A stretch of DNA of 64,000 nt from Panaeolus papilionaceus. Its lineage: Eukaryota > Basidiomycota > Agaricomycetes > Agaricales. Made by a program: the position numbers and the translations under genes. Where the stretch lies: positions 25,907-89,906 of the forward strand of contig JADNRZ010000051.1 in the NCBI GenBank assembly GCA_015501605.1, read 5' to 3'. The notes under the pieces were generated by a model. It did no database searches and was not told the origin of the DNA. It saw only the letters and a list, made by a program, of their open reading frames with translations. Positions 1 through 10,553 of this stretch are shown here, one piece after another. The stretch's first letter is position 1; every line of letters begins with the position of its first letter.

Positions 1-960
1 ATAAGGTGTGTTGGACGAGTTATGAGTCGGAGCGGCGGAGCGCGGTAGGAGCTAAAATAGCTGAAAGAATTATTCGTGGCCAAGTAGAATTGATATTTTT
101 AATTTTTTTACCTGTTGCAATTCCTAGGAGATGGGTGCCGACCGGCTTGGGCAGGTGGCGACGCTTGCGCGGGGTACATGATGTTGTTGGTGTGTTTTAT
201 CCGCCTTATTATGAATTAAGCGGACCTGCGTAAAGTTGGCAATGTAGGTGATTTTTATTCGTACAGTGCATTACATTAACATGCTTGGGCTTTACGTTCA
301 ATTAGTAAGGCAAACGCGTACGCAGGATATATTTATCTAGGGATTGGGATATGTTGATTCGAACCACCGAGGACGACATTGGTGTGAAGCAACGCTGTTG
401 TCTTGCCGCCCGTGTGGCAATAGACGATGGGAACAATGCTCGTTTTGAATTGGATTCATTTACAAAATTCGAGAGCTACGCATTCGGCTCGTGCATATCG
501 TAAATGGCATGTGATATCTAAAATTGAGACGATAGACGAGAACCTATTGCGGTGCAGTTCCCATCCAATGGTCTACAAGATGAATTGATAATGATATCAT
601 CCATGGTATTTAGGTTGTTTCCTTGTTCACAGATTATAATTAGTAAGTAGAATTTTAGTCTGTTTCGTTTAAAAGGAGTAGTCTGAGTCGCTTTAGGAGC
701 TACCCAGAGTGAGGAAAATGCTGAGCCGATGGAGCAAACTAATGCCTTCTGTCTGATTGGATGTTGAAGCAACGTTGAAGTGGTAACAGGAATGACTAAA
801 GTACAACTGGCTTACAGTGCTCGATGACGATAATTAGTTGGATAACGAGAAGATATGAAAAGGAGTGAAGGCGACAGAAAATCCAGTATTAATTCTGTAA
901 GCGAGGCCCTGAAGGCGTATCGATATTCCTGATAACTATAGTGTGGCCAGAGATGATGCC
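1..960. other. Gene-free stretch resembling the desaturase upstream region
   Basis: No convincing coding region. Several blocks match, in the same order, the DNA upstream of the desaturase gene at about 3960-4740. Examples are the TTACCTGTTG.AA.TCCTAGG block near 108 and 4043, CGGACCTGCGTAAAG near 221 and 4161, and CCAGAGATGA near 948 and 4689. The simplest reading is that a paralogous minus-strand desaturase lies just left of the window and that its promoter region was duplicated with it. That is inference from short matches. Confidence 0.45.
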
Positions 961-1050
961 TATCTATTAAATCAGAACCACCCCGCGTGTAGCTGCGTAG
1001 GTCGGCCTAGTCCCCCGAGCTGATGACAGGTGTCGTACTTGACGTGACGC

Positions 1051-1896
1051 TGATGAGCGCCCAAAGGGGGATGACGAATGGAAACAAACCAAAAACAAAA
1101 TGAGTATGTGGATGGAAGTGTGAGGGATGGTGACGGTGCAAGTTGAGTGAAGTGAGAGGGGTGCTCTCGGTTGGAAGTGAGTTGGGTCCAGAGAGTTACG
1201 GTTAGAAGAGGGTTGCTGAGACGATGAAACGAGGTTCAGGTCAGCGATGGCAACGCTGAGGAATGAGACTGGGCGATATATGAAAGCCGGGATGAATAAG
1301 ACTGAGGGAACGTTCAAGTTTGCGGTGGCGACTGAATATGAAAGTCAACGACAGTGGCTTCGCAAAACGACTGGGAGACGACTGAGATACGAAGAAACTA
1401 AACTATGCACAGCCGGCGACGCTGAGAGCCTGCTGAGATAAGAGCGATGCAAAACTGAGAACAGATACTGAATCTGGGGAGTGAAAATATTCCAATTGAA
1501 ACGGTAAGCTATCATACAGTTGATAAGTAGGCTATCGTCAAGTGAGCTATCTGCCAACAAAAGAAGGGGAGGTAAAATAACACGAAATGAATGAGAAATA
1601 AAGAGAAAACGATGAAGAAAAGCGGAAATGAAACATATGAAACGAAGAAAAGAAACCTAGAACGGGGATATTGAATAAAATAAATGAAAGGGATGGGGAT
1701 CGAGGTGTAGGATGTGGTCGCTGAGGCCTGAGGCCTGAGGGTCGGATGGTGTCACAGAATGTGATAAGATACGGAAACTTTGGATGGTGTTCTTGTGTAT
1801 GATCCTGATACTGTGACGTAGGCGCCGTGTGCGCGATGAGTTGCAGAAATCGTCCAAAATCGCGAAAACGGGCGTATGTGGGCACGAGGCTCATCA
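1051..1896 (+). repeat. Repeat family B, copy 1 (MITE-like)
   Basis: About 846 bp, similar along its whole length to 7683-8525 and to the partial copy 45057-45589. It starts TGATGAGCGC and its other end reads TGATGAGCCT on the opposite strand, so it has short terminal inverted repeats. The flanking tetramers are ACGC and ACAC, not an exact duplication. It has no long open frame, so it is a non-autonomous element or relic. Confidence 0.65.
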
Positions 1897-2353
1897 ACAC
1901 ATTCTGTAGACGATTTCATTCTGATTTTGAAGGGTCATTAACGAGTATTCCGAATGCTGTAATATTCTCGCGATAAGGTGGAGGTTTTATTTGAACTTGA
2001 AGCCGCGATGCCAACAATGCACAAAAATGTCTGGTATCAGATGGGTGGAAAGTACTTTGTGACAACTTCTTACTAGGGTGTCTGGCAATCGCGATGAACA
2101 AAGGCCGGGGTAACACATCAGGGAACAACTTGGGGCCGGAATACAAGGGGATGGAGGTGCAAATTTCTTCGTTTCTGTGAGTAAATAATGTCCAAGATCC
2201 TCTCAATTGATTTCCAACGTCACTTCAAAATTTCAAAATTATCATTATTCGTATGGGAGTCTAGGGAGGAGCGTTTCTATGAAATGTGTACAAATTAATG
2301 TAACGCTCTCTACGTGCCATGGGCATCTCCTTCGTTAAAACATAAGCACCCGC
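1897..2353. other. Intergenic, nothing recognised
   Basis: This is the 3' flank of the desaturase gene. I see no gene, repeat or RNA in it. Confidence 0.5.
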
Positions 2354-3880
2354 TTACTCAGTCTTGCCGCCGATGGGAACACGGTACTTCTCAGCAGGGC
2401 GACGCAACATCTGACCCTTCTTGTCGCGGTAGAAGAGAACTTCACCCTCGTTGTCGACGAATTGGCACCTGTTGTAGGCATTCCAGAGAGCCTTGAACAC
2501 GGGGGCATCAGAGTAGGCATAGTGCTCGCCGATGAATGCCTTGAGGTGTTGGGTAGCCTCGGGGCCGTTATAGAAAGGCATCTTGGGGAAGAACTGATGA
2601 TATCAAGCGATGAGTACGGACTGAAAGAACGGCAGATAAATGAGACGTACGTGGTGGATAACGTGGTAGTGAGCGACGTCGTGGAGGAAGAAACGTCCCT
2701 GCCAGCCGAGGAAGTTGCGGTCGACGGTAGCAGCAGCACCACGCTGGAAGTTCCATTCCTTGCCACGGTAGTGGGGCAGGGTGGGGTCGGTGTGGTGGAG
2801 GTAGGTGATCATGATGACTACAATTCCTGGGTCAATCTCGACGAGCGGCAGATAATGCGATGGGTTACTTACACCAGTGAGAGACCTCGAGCCATGGGAA
2901 CATGTAGTACTTGATAACTTCACCAGCACCCCAGATAGAGGAAGAGTAGCAGACACCCCAGACCATGAATGCGATGCCGAGGTTGGACATGATGACGGCG
3001 TTGCGCTGGGCCTTGGTGAACAGGATCGAGTTGGCTATTCGTCATGGAATAAGACATAGTGAAGGAGACAATGTGAAGAGACACTCACGATCGAAGTGGT
3101 TGGTCCACTTGGGGTAAGTCTTTTGGCCAGAAACGTTGAAAACTGTGACATTGAATCAGCACTGTGTGCATGCTAACAAGATGTAGCCACTCACGAAGAT
3201 AAGCAGGGAAAGCGAGAACCTGCTGGCGGATCAACATGTACAGAGTGTAGATGGGGGTATCGCCGAAAATCTCATCCCAGTCAATTTGGTCGGTGGGCTT
3301 GTCAGGAATGCCGAGATCCTCACGGGTCTTGGGGACATAGACCTCATCACGCTCCATAGAGGCGTGGTTAGAGTGGTGACGGTGGTGAGAGATCCTCCAG
3401 GAGAAGTACGGGGTCCACATAGCGGTGTGAGTGATGAAGCCGAGAATGTCGTTGACGATCTTGTGGTCGGAGAAAGCACCGTGACCGCACTCGTGACCAA
3501 TAACCCAGATACCGGTGAAGATGAGGCCTTGGAACCACCAGTAGACACACCAGGAGGCCCAGCGGGCGACCTCGGCGCCGATGGGGGTGAGCAGATCCTT
3601 GCTGGCGGCTGAGGTGAAGTATGGGTCAATGTAGGTTGCGGACTTCCAGGCAATGGCAGCGCAGAGGACGTCGCGGGCGAAGTAGAGTAAGCCCTTGCGA
3701 GTATCCCTCACGAACATTTCAGCGGGGATGGCAGCACGGATCTCCTTCAGAGACCTGTAATATTGATCAGCTAATCGTTCAGAGGCGCAGAGATGCAAGG
3801 AAGCAAACAAACCATGGCATCGGAGTGTACTCGGGGAGAGCATCTTCGTTATATTTCTTCGTTTCGGTGCTGGCGCCCAT
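2354..3880 (-). CDS. Delta-12 fatty acid desaturase (FAD2-type)
   Basis: Membrane di-iron desaturase expected in the ER, converting oleoyl to linoleoyl lipid. Six exons on the minus strand: 3880-3813, 3754-3195, 3142-3089, 3034-2873, 2817-2651 and 2593-2354. They give 416 codons plus TAA with all phases matching. Introns are 52-58 nt with GT..AG ends. The three histidine boxes are visible: HECGH (about residues 110-114), HHRHH (146-150) and HVIHH (333-337). The order and the surrounding text (DEVYVPKTRED, TYPKWTNHFDPNS, ITYLHHTDPTLPHYR) are those of fungal delta-12 enzymes. The ATG at 3880 was chosen because MGASTETKKYNEDALPEYTP splices in phase into PWSLKEIRAAIP. An omega-3 specificity cannot be excluded from sequence alone. 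The upstream region resembles the first kilobase of the window. Confidence 0.93.
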
Positions 3881-5346
3881 GTTGTAGTAGAACTAGAACA
3901 GGGATAAGAAAGGTTGATGAGGTTCAATTGGGTCGACCAGGAGTATTTAAGTGCATCATCGGATAAATTATTGCGCTGAATAAGTCATGAGCAAACGGAG
4001 CACGGTACGCCGAAAGTATCTAAAAGAAGTGTTCAATGCATTTTACCTGTTGTAACTCCTAGGAGTACGAGTCTCGGTGGTGTTAGGTAACCCAGAGTCG
4101 ACGCTTGACGTGCAGAAGCGCACTCCTACTGGCCTAGCTATCAGAAATACATCATTAGTTGACCGGACCTGCGTAAAGATGGTAAACGATATTCATACGA
4201 TTAACTACCCGGATTTCGACTCTGCGTGCTTTTCGCATTCATAAGCAAGTGGATGCGCGAAACAACGCGCTGAGCCCAAGGCAAGAGTGTCGGAATCGCC
4301 AGACCGTCGTCTGCGGTGTCATGGCCCCAGTTGAAAAGTCGAGGGATGGACTATACATGATTTTTGGGCACAAAGGTATAAGCGTTTTAAATTTTTGTTC
4401 GCTTAAACATCCTATTAATGTAAAATCACAAACACGAAAATGCCAAAACTCACCATGAAAAGGCGCTATTCGACGAGGATATGCCCAATCATTGGCGGTG
4501 ACAACACAGATACCTCATCCGAAGCTTGCTTAAATGCTCACTAAGTATAAATATCTGACAGACATCAGTACTTGACAGATAAAAAAGGCTCGTTTCAGGT
4601 ACCCAGAGTAAACAACTTCGCCAGCCGAAGGATAAGGAGCAATGAAACGGGTAACGTCATCCGATGAACGACGCAGAATATCAGTGCTGGTCAGAGATGA
4701 CGCAGAAAGGTTCCAGGATTAAATATCGTATAAATAGGTCTCTTTCATGAGGCACATGTAGCAAGCAACGCTGTGAAAATAGTGGTAAGCGGTGGCAAGT
4801 ATGGGGGAAAGCAGGGATAGAGAACGCAGCCCTGAGTGTAAATTGGTCAACATGACCACGTGATAGTTTTCACGCCCCTATCCCACTCGACGTGGCGAAA
4901 TTTTGCACCTCCATTGGACGGTCACCTTAATTGTAAACCAGCTGCCAACAGAAAAAGCGACGACGGCTTGACCCCGTAAAATATAATGACATCCGTAAAT
5001 ATTTCATGGACAAATTCATTGAGTTTTTCTATAGAAATCGAGGGGATGACATTGATTACAAGAATGATTTCCGCTGCGAATAGATCACGAGCGGACTACT
5101 TATGCATCCTCTAAAATCGACGACGGCCGACATAGCTTGCTGCGGGGCTGTGCTGTACATCTCAAATTAGCAGCTAGCAGCCTTGCCTTTGTTCAAGCTC
5201 GCTGGTCGCTAGACCAAGCGATCGCGTGGTCATTGTGGGCGGACTATGCCGAAATCGAATGACAATGACATAAAGGGGCTTCAAGTTTTTCCTTGTTTCA
5301 GTCATAATTACGTTACATCCCTGAGCCAACTTGAACATTAACCATC
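3881..5346. other. Intergenic, upstream region of the desaturase
   Basis: No gene is supported. About 3960-4740 shares ordered blocks with 1-960. The remainder up to the gene at 5347 shows nothing recognisable. Confidence 0.45.
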
Positions 5347-6166
5347 ATGCCGCAGATTTCAACAGCTCCTTCGACCAAAGTTGAAATGCTTAAGACATCC
5401 ATCATCATATACGGTGGCGAAGAAAATTTCGAGCAACCTATTTCAGACGCGATGGAGAGAATAAAGACAATACGAGCGATACTTGAAGAACAACCAGCCA
5501 CGCGCATGAGGGTAGAGCTTGACGGTAAGTTCAGTTTCTTTTGCGGTTTATGGTTGATGCCCAAACATCCACTCAGTTAACATGCCGAAGACGAAGAAAA
5601 AGCTGGCCTATTTTAAAGATCAGAGAAGAAAACTTCGAGATTTGCTCAAAGAAATCGCCACAATTCCTGTCATCGCTTCTTTCTCCCTCAATTTGATCAA
5701 AACCCACCGCACAGTTTCCGTAACGGCAACCAAGATGGAACAACAAGACGAATTTGTGGGGCTGTTGTTGAGACACGCTACGGTGGTCGGGCGGGAATGC
5801 AAGGTTCCAGCGATGAACGTTCGAATTTCCGCTCGTATTGACGACGCCTACCCTTGGATATTCACTAATGCAGGTGTCAAAAACGTAATCCACCCTCTCT
5901 ACCTGCCAAAGATGAAACAGTTGTGCCTCATCATGAACTTTCAAGCCATTCCTGGACTAGAGGTCAACGAACTGGGGTATAGTTTGGAGTGGTCGAAAAA
6001 GAAGCTTCTGATTTCGTTGCACAACTTACAACTCAAAAGACCTGAACTCGAAGTGATATACCATATTCAAGGGGCCATGGGTACACCGTATGAATTTGAG
6101 GAGAAGCAAGGTGTCAAAAAAGTGACTTCGCGATCTAGACGCCATGGGTTGCAATCCACAACATGA
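5347..6166 (+). CDS. Hypothetical protein, two exons
   Basis: Not recognised. Exon 1 (5347-5524) and exon 2 (5577-6166) are separated by a 52-nt intron starting GTAAGT and ending CTCAG. The joined frame is 255 aa with a matching phase. The ATG at 5347 sits in CATCATGCCG. The protein starts MPQISTAPSTKVEML, has no signal peptide or membrane span, and has a Lys-rich stretch (PKTKKKLAYF) after the splice followed by mixed alpha/beta-like sequence. The splice consistency and sustained open frame argue for a real gene. No family can be named, and it sits in repeat-rich accessory DNA. Confidence 0.6.
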
Positions 6167-6618
6167 AATCTGACCTTTAGGTTCAACAGACAGCGCACTA
6201 GCATAGGGTCCTTGATACATACATTAGATTTTTGTGTTCTACTCTTCTGAAACCCGACTTATGGACAATAATGCTTCTGAAGGACAAAGGTATGAACATC
6301 GTGGGCATTGTTTGGGTATTGGGCCCTTGTATTCCCGATGATGTAGTGTATATTGTCTCCTCAGCGTTCCCTGCAGAAGCAAGCTTCGCCCTAGGTAACA
6401 TTCGACAATGAATCACATTGCTTTGTTGACCCCGTGGGCCCCTCTGAGAGGTATATAAAGCATTGACTAGACGCTTTTTCTTTTCACTGCTTCTTCATCC
6501 CGTTTCACTGAGTCTATTACCAGCGATTTCGTCTGCGTTAATTATGGCTCTTCATCTTCCGCCTCCACCTCCTGCAATGCCTCATGGAGACCCATATCGC
6601 ATCATAACCACGACGCAC
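6167..6618. other. Intergenic, nothing recognised except a TATA-like motif
   Basis: Contains GGTATATAAAGC near 6450, which resembles a core promoter, but no convincing coding region follows. The DNA passes into repeat family A. Confidence 0.35.
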
Positions 6619-6985
6619 GTTGATGTGCGCGTGGGGAGATCTGAGTGAAAAGGTGAGTGGTGGTGAAGGTGTGACTGGCGGATGAGATAGGTGGATGGAA
6701 AAGGAAGGTGAGACGCGCGGTACGAGTTCGTGGGGTCGATATGTGAGAGAAATGAGAAGATGGGAAGGTGGGGTGAGTATGAGGTGAAATGAGACGAAGA
6801 TGGAGGACGAAGACGACGAAAATGATGAAAATAAGCGCTGACGAAGGTGTGCGCGGACACCAGACGAAGACGAAACACGAAATACGAGGGCGGAAAGAGA
6901 CTTTTTATTCATTGTCAACAAAGTACATGATATATGTAAATGATAGAAAATCATAGAAATAGAAAGAAAATACGCGGTCACTGAT
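6619..6985 (+). repeat. Repeat family A, copy 1
   Basis: Similar to 16144-16620 (+), 16640-16803 (-) and 37290-37681 (+). Shared marks are the start TTGATGTGCGCGTGGGGAG, a GGTGAGCGG-like block, ACGAAGGTGTGCGCGGACAC, and the AT-rich tail GTACATGATAT..ATAGAAAATCAT. No coding potential. Probably a non-autonomous mobile element. Confidence 0.6.
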
Positions 6986-7324
6986 AATCGATGGTATGTG
7001 TGTAGTTTATATATGTTATATAGGTATGATTCTTATACTCATATCGTTAAATTATGCAGTTAAGACAATCAATCGTCGCACTGATGAGGAGAACAGTGCT
7101 ATCTACGAGGAGGTTAGCTATCTTCTCGGTACGGTGGCAGGGATGAAGATATGACGGTCCTTTGAGTTCAACATTAGAAACCACTGCGATAACTCTCAGC
7201 ATGACCCAGGCCTCCTTGCGCTTGCGCACAAAATTACGAATATTGCTAGGCGTCAGGACCTTGTGACATTCAAATTCCATGCTTTGTTCGTGGCTGCGAA
7301 CATGAACCTTTTCGGCACATCTTG
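6986..7324. other. Intergenic, nothing recognised
   Basis: I see no gene or repeat here. Confidence 0.4.
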
Positions 7325-7497
7325 CGTCTTCGGTCGCTCGTCACCGGAGGATGTAGGTAGCCTAGAGGCTAAGTTCTGGGGGTGGAAAGAGGGCAATGGC
7401 CCGAAGACCACTGCACCACTTCCCAGGTCGAGAGCCGATGGACGGAGGAGGATGCGCCCCACCACTTATCTGCTCTCTAACCCCTAGACTACCTTGT
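7325..7497 (+). repeat. Conserved block C, copy 1
   Basis: About 170 bp, strongly similar to 44758-44932. It contains CACCGGAG, TAGCCTAGAGGCTA, GGGGGTGGAAAGAGGGCAATGG and the end CTCTCTAACCCCTAG. Both copies lie about 300-360 bp upstream of a family B repeat in the same orientation, so block C may be part of a larger composite element. Confidence 0.6.
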
Positions 7498-7682
7498 CTT
7501 CCAGTAACAGCATAACCGTGTATGGGTCTGTGAACAGATAACAGGTTCCGAGAAAATTCGGAGTTTTGTGTAGTCAGGAGTGTAATGTTCATAGAATTTG
7601 TTCAGCAAGGAAAGTCTCCCCGACAGTGGACCTAGGAAAAAACCCCAGAGACGCACTTGTGAGACTAGAATGCTCCTCACGA

Positions 7683-8525
7683 TGATGAGCGCGCAACGGT
7701 GGGACGTCGAATGGAAACACAAACAAAAACAAATGAGAAAGGTGATGGGAGCGGTGAGGGTGATAGTGGTGGTGCAAGGTGAGTGAAGACAAGAGGAGTG
7801 CGCTCGGTTGCAAGATCGTGGGGTCCGGCGAGCTGAGGTTATGAGAGGAAGACTAAGACGATGGTGAGGTGTTCAGGTCGGCGACGGCGACGCTGAGGAA
7901 CAATATGAAACAAAATACGGCTGCTGAACGGCTGGGGAAGCGATTTGGGATAAAAACCGACGACGGCGGCGACTGAGTACGAAAGCCAACGATGGTGGCT
8001 ACCTAGGACAACTGGGAGATGAAGAACTAAGAGGAAAACTGAACCAGACACGGCTGGCGGCGCTGATATTGCTGGAACGAGGACGATACGAGACTGAAAG
8101 CAGAAACTGATCTAGGAGTGAGACTAATCTGATTTTCAAGGTAAGCTAGTGTACAGTTTTTATATTCTACCTGCAGAGCTATCTACCAAATAAGAAAGTG
8201 AGTTAAAATGGCAAAATGAATGAGAGCAGTGACTAGAAAAGAAACCAGAACGCAGAAATTAAAGAGATGAGACAAAGAGGAACAAAATAATCCAGGGACT
8301 TTTGAATTTATGAGGTGAGGAGGAGGGGGATCGAGGTATAAAGTGAGGTGGCTGAGGGTCGTATGAATGTGTTAAGAGGAGCGATGAAGCGCTGGTTTGA
8401 ATAGTAGACGTGACAGCTCGTGCGCTTGAGCTTGATCCTGATGCCGTGGCGTGGGCACGTGTGAGGGAGTCGGTGAAGTCGTCCGAAATCGCGAAAAAGG
8501 GCGTATGAGGGCGCGGGGCTCATCA
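7683..8525 (+). repeat. Repeat family B, copy 2 (MITE-like)
   Basis: 843 bp, close in length and sequence to 1051-1896. The termini are TGATGAGCGC and, on the other strand, TGATGAGCCC. The tetramer ACGA directly flanks both ends (7679-7682 and 8526-8529), consistent with a 4-bp target duplication. No transposase frame, so non-autonomous. Confidence 0.65.
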
Positions 8526-9323
8526 ACGATGTATCAAACAGACACCGGCACAGAATGTGGGCACTCTAGTGCACACTAGTACACACTTACCCGTGCACAC
8601 GAATGGGGTGAAACGGTCATGGAGGGAGAATGTGAAATAAGAGAAAGGGAAAGAAAGGGTGAAACAATCATACACGTCAATCAGTGATGTGTTGCAAGAA
8701 TTAAAGAAAGGTGAAGAATAAGGGAAAGGAAAATTGAGAAATGAAGTGGTAAAGGTCAAAAATCGCAAATCAAACCGAAGATCAAAGGTAACAATCGAAA
8801 GGAAAAGTCCCAGCTGTGAACCGTGGTAGACAATCTGGAAAGTTTGACAGCATACCTGTCGGGAATTGCGTTGGTGGAGTTGAGTCCACAGTTTCGAAGC
8901 TGTGTGATGTTCTAGAGACTGATCAACTGTGATTATGTGTTTTCAATGTAAAGGTAAGAATATCGAGAGTACAAGGAGAGGGTGGGTGGGAAAAGAAAAA
9001 GAATAAAAATACTGAGCCGAGCGACAACTTGTCGCGCCGACTAGAGAGCGAGGCGAAGTAATAATGAAGGTACAAGGAGGAAGTGTGAATCGAGTCGTCA
9101 AGGGTTGACTCGCTCACGTGACCAAGAAGGTCGATCTGTGTGCGTGCACACAGATCACTCCAGTATCCAGCCACATCATGGCCGCTGCAGCTTTATCATT
9201 TAGTGACGAGGTCAAAATCTCGTTCTCAGTCATTGGCTCCCCTGCGTGTGGTACAACGTACTCGTATTACCGTTCACAGTTGGTGACCAATGCGACGACG
9301 CAGTTGCGGATGGCGAGGCTTGA
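8526..9323. other. Intergenic, nothing recognised
   Basis: About 800 bp without a supportable gene. It is purine-rich, with short imperfect repeats only. Confidence 0.4.
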
Positions 9324-9590
9324 TGGTCTACTCCAAATATACATCTCAGAAAGAGGAATGTCACCTACACATGCAGTGCAAAATGCAAACAGGTCGCTCA
9401 CCCAGAGGAGCCTGATTGCAAAGAGAATGAAGCTGCGGTGGAGTTGAGGCGATTGGCGCGGGGTATGGGCTGGCAGAAGTGCCCCTCATGCAAGTGGCTG
9501 GTTGAACGAGGTAGGTATCGGCTTTGCTATACGTGCGCAAAACCATGGAATACGATACATGAATGCAGCCCCAATTTAGATTACACATGA
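9324..9590 (+). pseudogene. RBR-type E3 ubiquitin ligase remnant (IBR zinc finger)
   Basis: One open frame, stop at 9588-9590, reads TCSAKCKQVAHP, then ELRRLARGMGWQKCPSCKWLVE, then LCYTCAKPW. These are the conserved pieces of an in-between-RING (IBR) zinc finger of RBR E3 ligases. About 15-20 residues that normally hold the middle Cys/His ligands are missing between LVERG and YRLCYTC, although the frame is kept. RING1 and any upstream domain are absent, and a stop lies just upstream at 9321. It is read as a truncated, decayed copy and could not fold the full finger. Confidence 0.7.
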
Positions 9591-9736
9591 TCAATGATTG
9601 CCTACTAATTAAAATAATCGCTCGAATTTCTCCAAATGCATACATTGCCGTACATGTATTATACGAGTCCGAAATCTGGCAATTGTATCTAAGCACTATG
9701 TCGACGGGTACTTGAGTTTGGCACCCCATATCCAAG

Positions 9737-10553
9737 TCAACGACGAGGGCCTAGAAAAATATAAGTTAACTTCAGTTAGCGTATGAAACATTGGAGAGAC
9801 ACAATAAGACTGACCTTCAACGCCTTTGTACTGGTTCTCTGAGTGATCTTCGAACGACTCAACTTTGCAATGGGATACATTCCCTACGTTGTTGAAGTGA
9901 ACATTCCAGGTATTGGCGATTGGTCTCTGAATGTATTGTGCAGGGTCTGAGAGCCACCTTGCTTGAAGCTGATGAAGCAGGATGACCTGGCGCTCAACAC
10001 CCTGAAGATCGGCAAGAATTAAGGGGGAGCTTGGTGGCAAGGACGTGGATTCTATCGAAGCATTTGATCCAAGATCTTCCGGAGGAGCGCAAACGGACTA
10101 GAGTTATGCAACAGATTAGCAAATGCACAACATTTAGGATATTGACGTCAATAAACCTTGAGGTATAAAAACAGTGCGACCAAACAGCCCATGCATTCAT
10201 TTCGTGCGTTGAGACGCGCTCGGGATAGGCTCCATTTCTGATGAAGCGGAAGGTTTTCAAGGTCCTCGAGGCACTTGAGAGTGTGTTGTAGCTGTCTATT
10301 CAATTGCTTGAGCGGATAGTAATTGAGACGTGTCGCCAAGAGGCGTAGCGTGGACGTACCTTACAAGCGCGCAGATTGATTCGTCCTTTGATGTGCTGTG
10401 ATCCATTATATGCGTGACCTGTGTCGCTAATTTGGACAGCATCTCAATGAGCACTCGTTCATCTGAGTTTTCAATAAAACCAAGGAGCCTGTGAGCCCAT
10501 ATAAAAGAGCAGAGAAGGAAGAGAAAAAGGAATAAAGTAAGAGGGACCTCCAT
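9737..10553 (-). CDS. Hypothetical protein with N-terminal hydrophobic segment
   Basis: Not recognised. Proposed exons on the minus strand: 10553-10360, 10295-10157, 10097-9815 and 9750-9737, giving 209 aa. Introns are 59-64 nt with GT..AG ends. The start MEVPLTLFLFLFLLCSFIWAH is a strong signal peptide or signal anchor. The rest is soluble-looking, with helical text (VERQVILLHQLQARWLSDPAQY). The first three exons join in phase. The last junction is uncertain: another open frame, ALVVDLDMGCQTQVPVD, continues downstream and could be the true 3' exon if a weaker donor is used. It may be a secreted accessory protein, or a decaying gene. Confidence 0.45.

Noticed and set aside
6463..6648. Small gene after the TATA-like motif at 6450
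   Set aside because: Low-complexity Pro/Leu/Ser frame of 61 codons running into repeat family A, with no splice or homology support.
7263..7487. Possible short gene over block C
   Set aside because: The matching repeat at 44744-44968 does not preserve the frame, so it is repeat DNA, not coding.
1051..8525. Helitron interpretation for families A and B
   Set aside because: The ends are inverted repeats and one copy has a flanking duplication. Helitrons have neither, and no terminal CTRR hairpin was seen.
9118..9447. 109-codon frame overlapping the E3 remnant
   Set aside because: It is in a different frame from the clear IBR motifs and has no recognisable features of its own.
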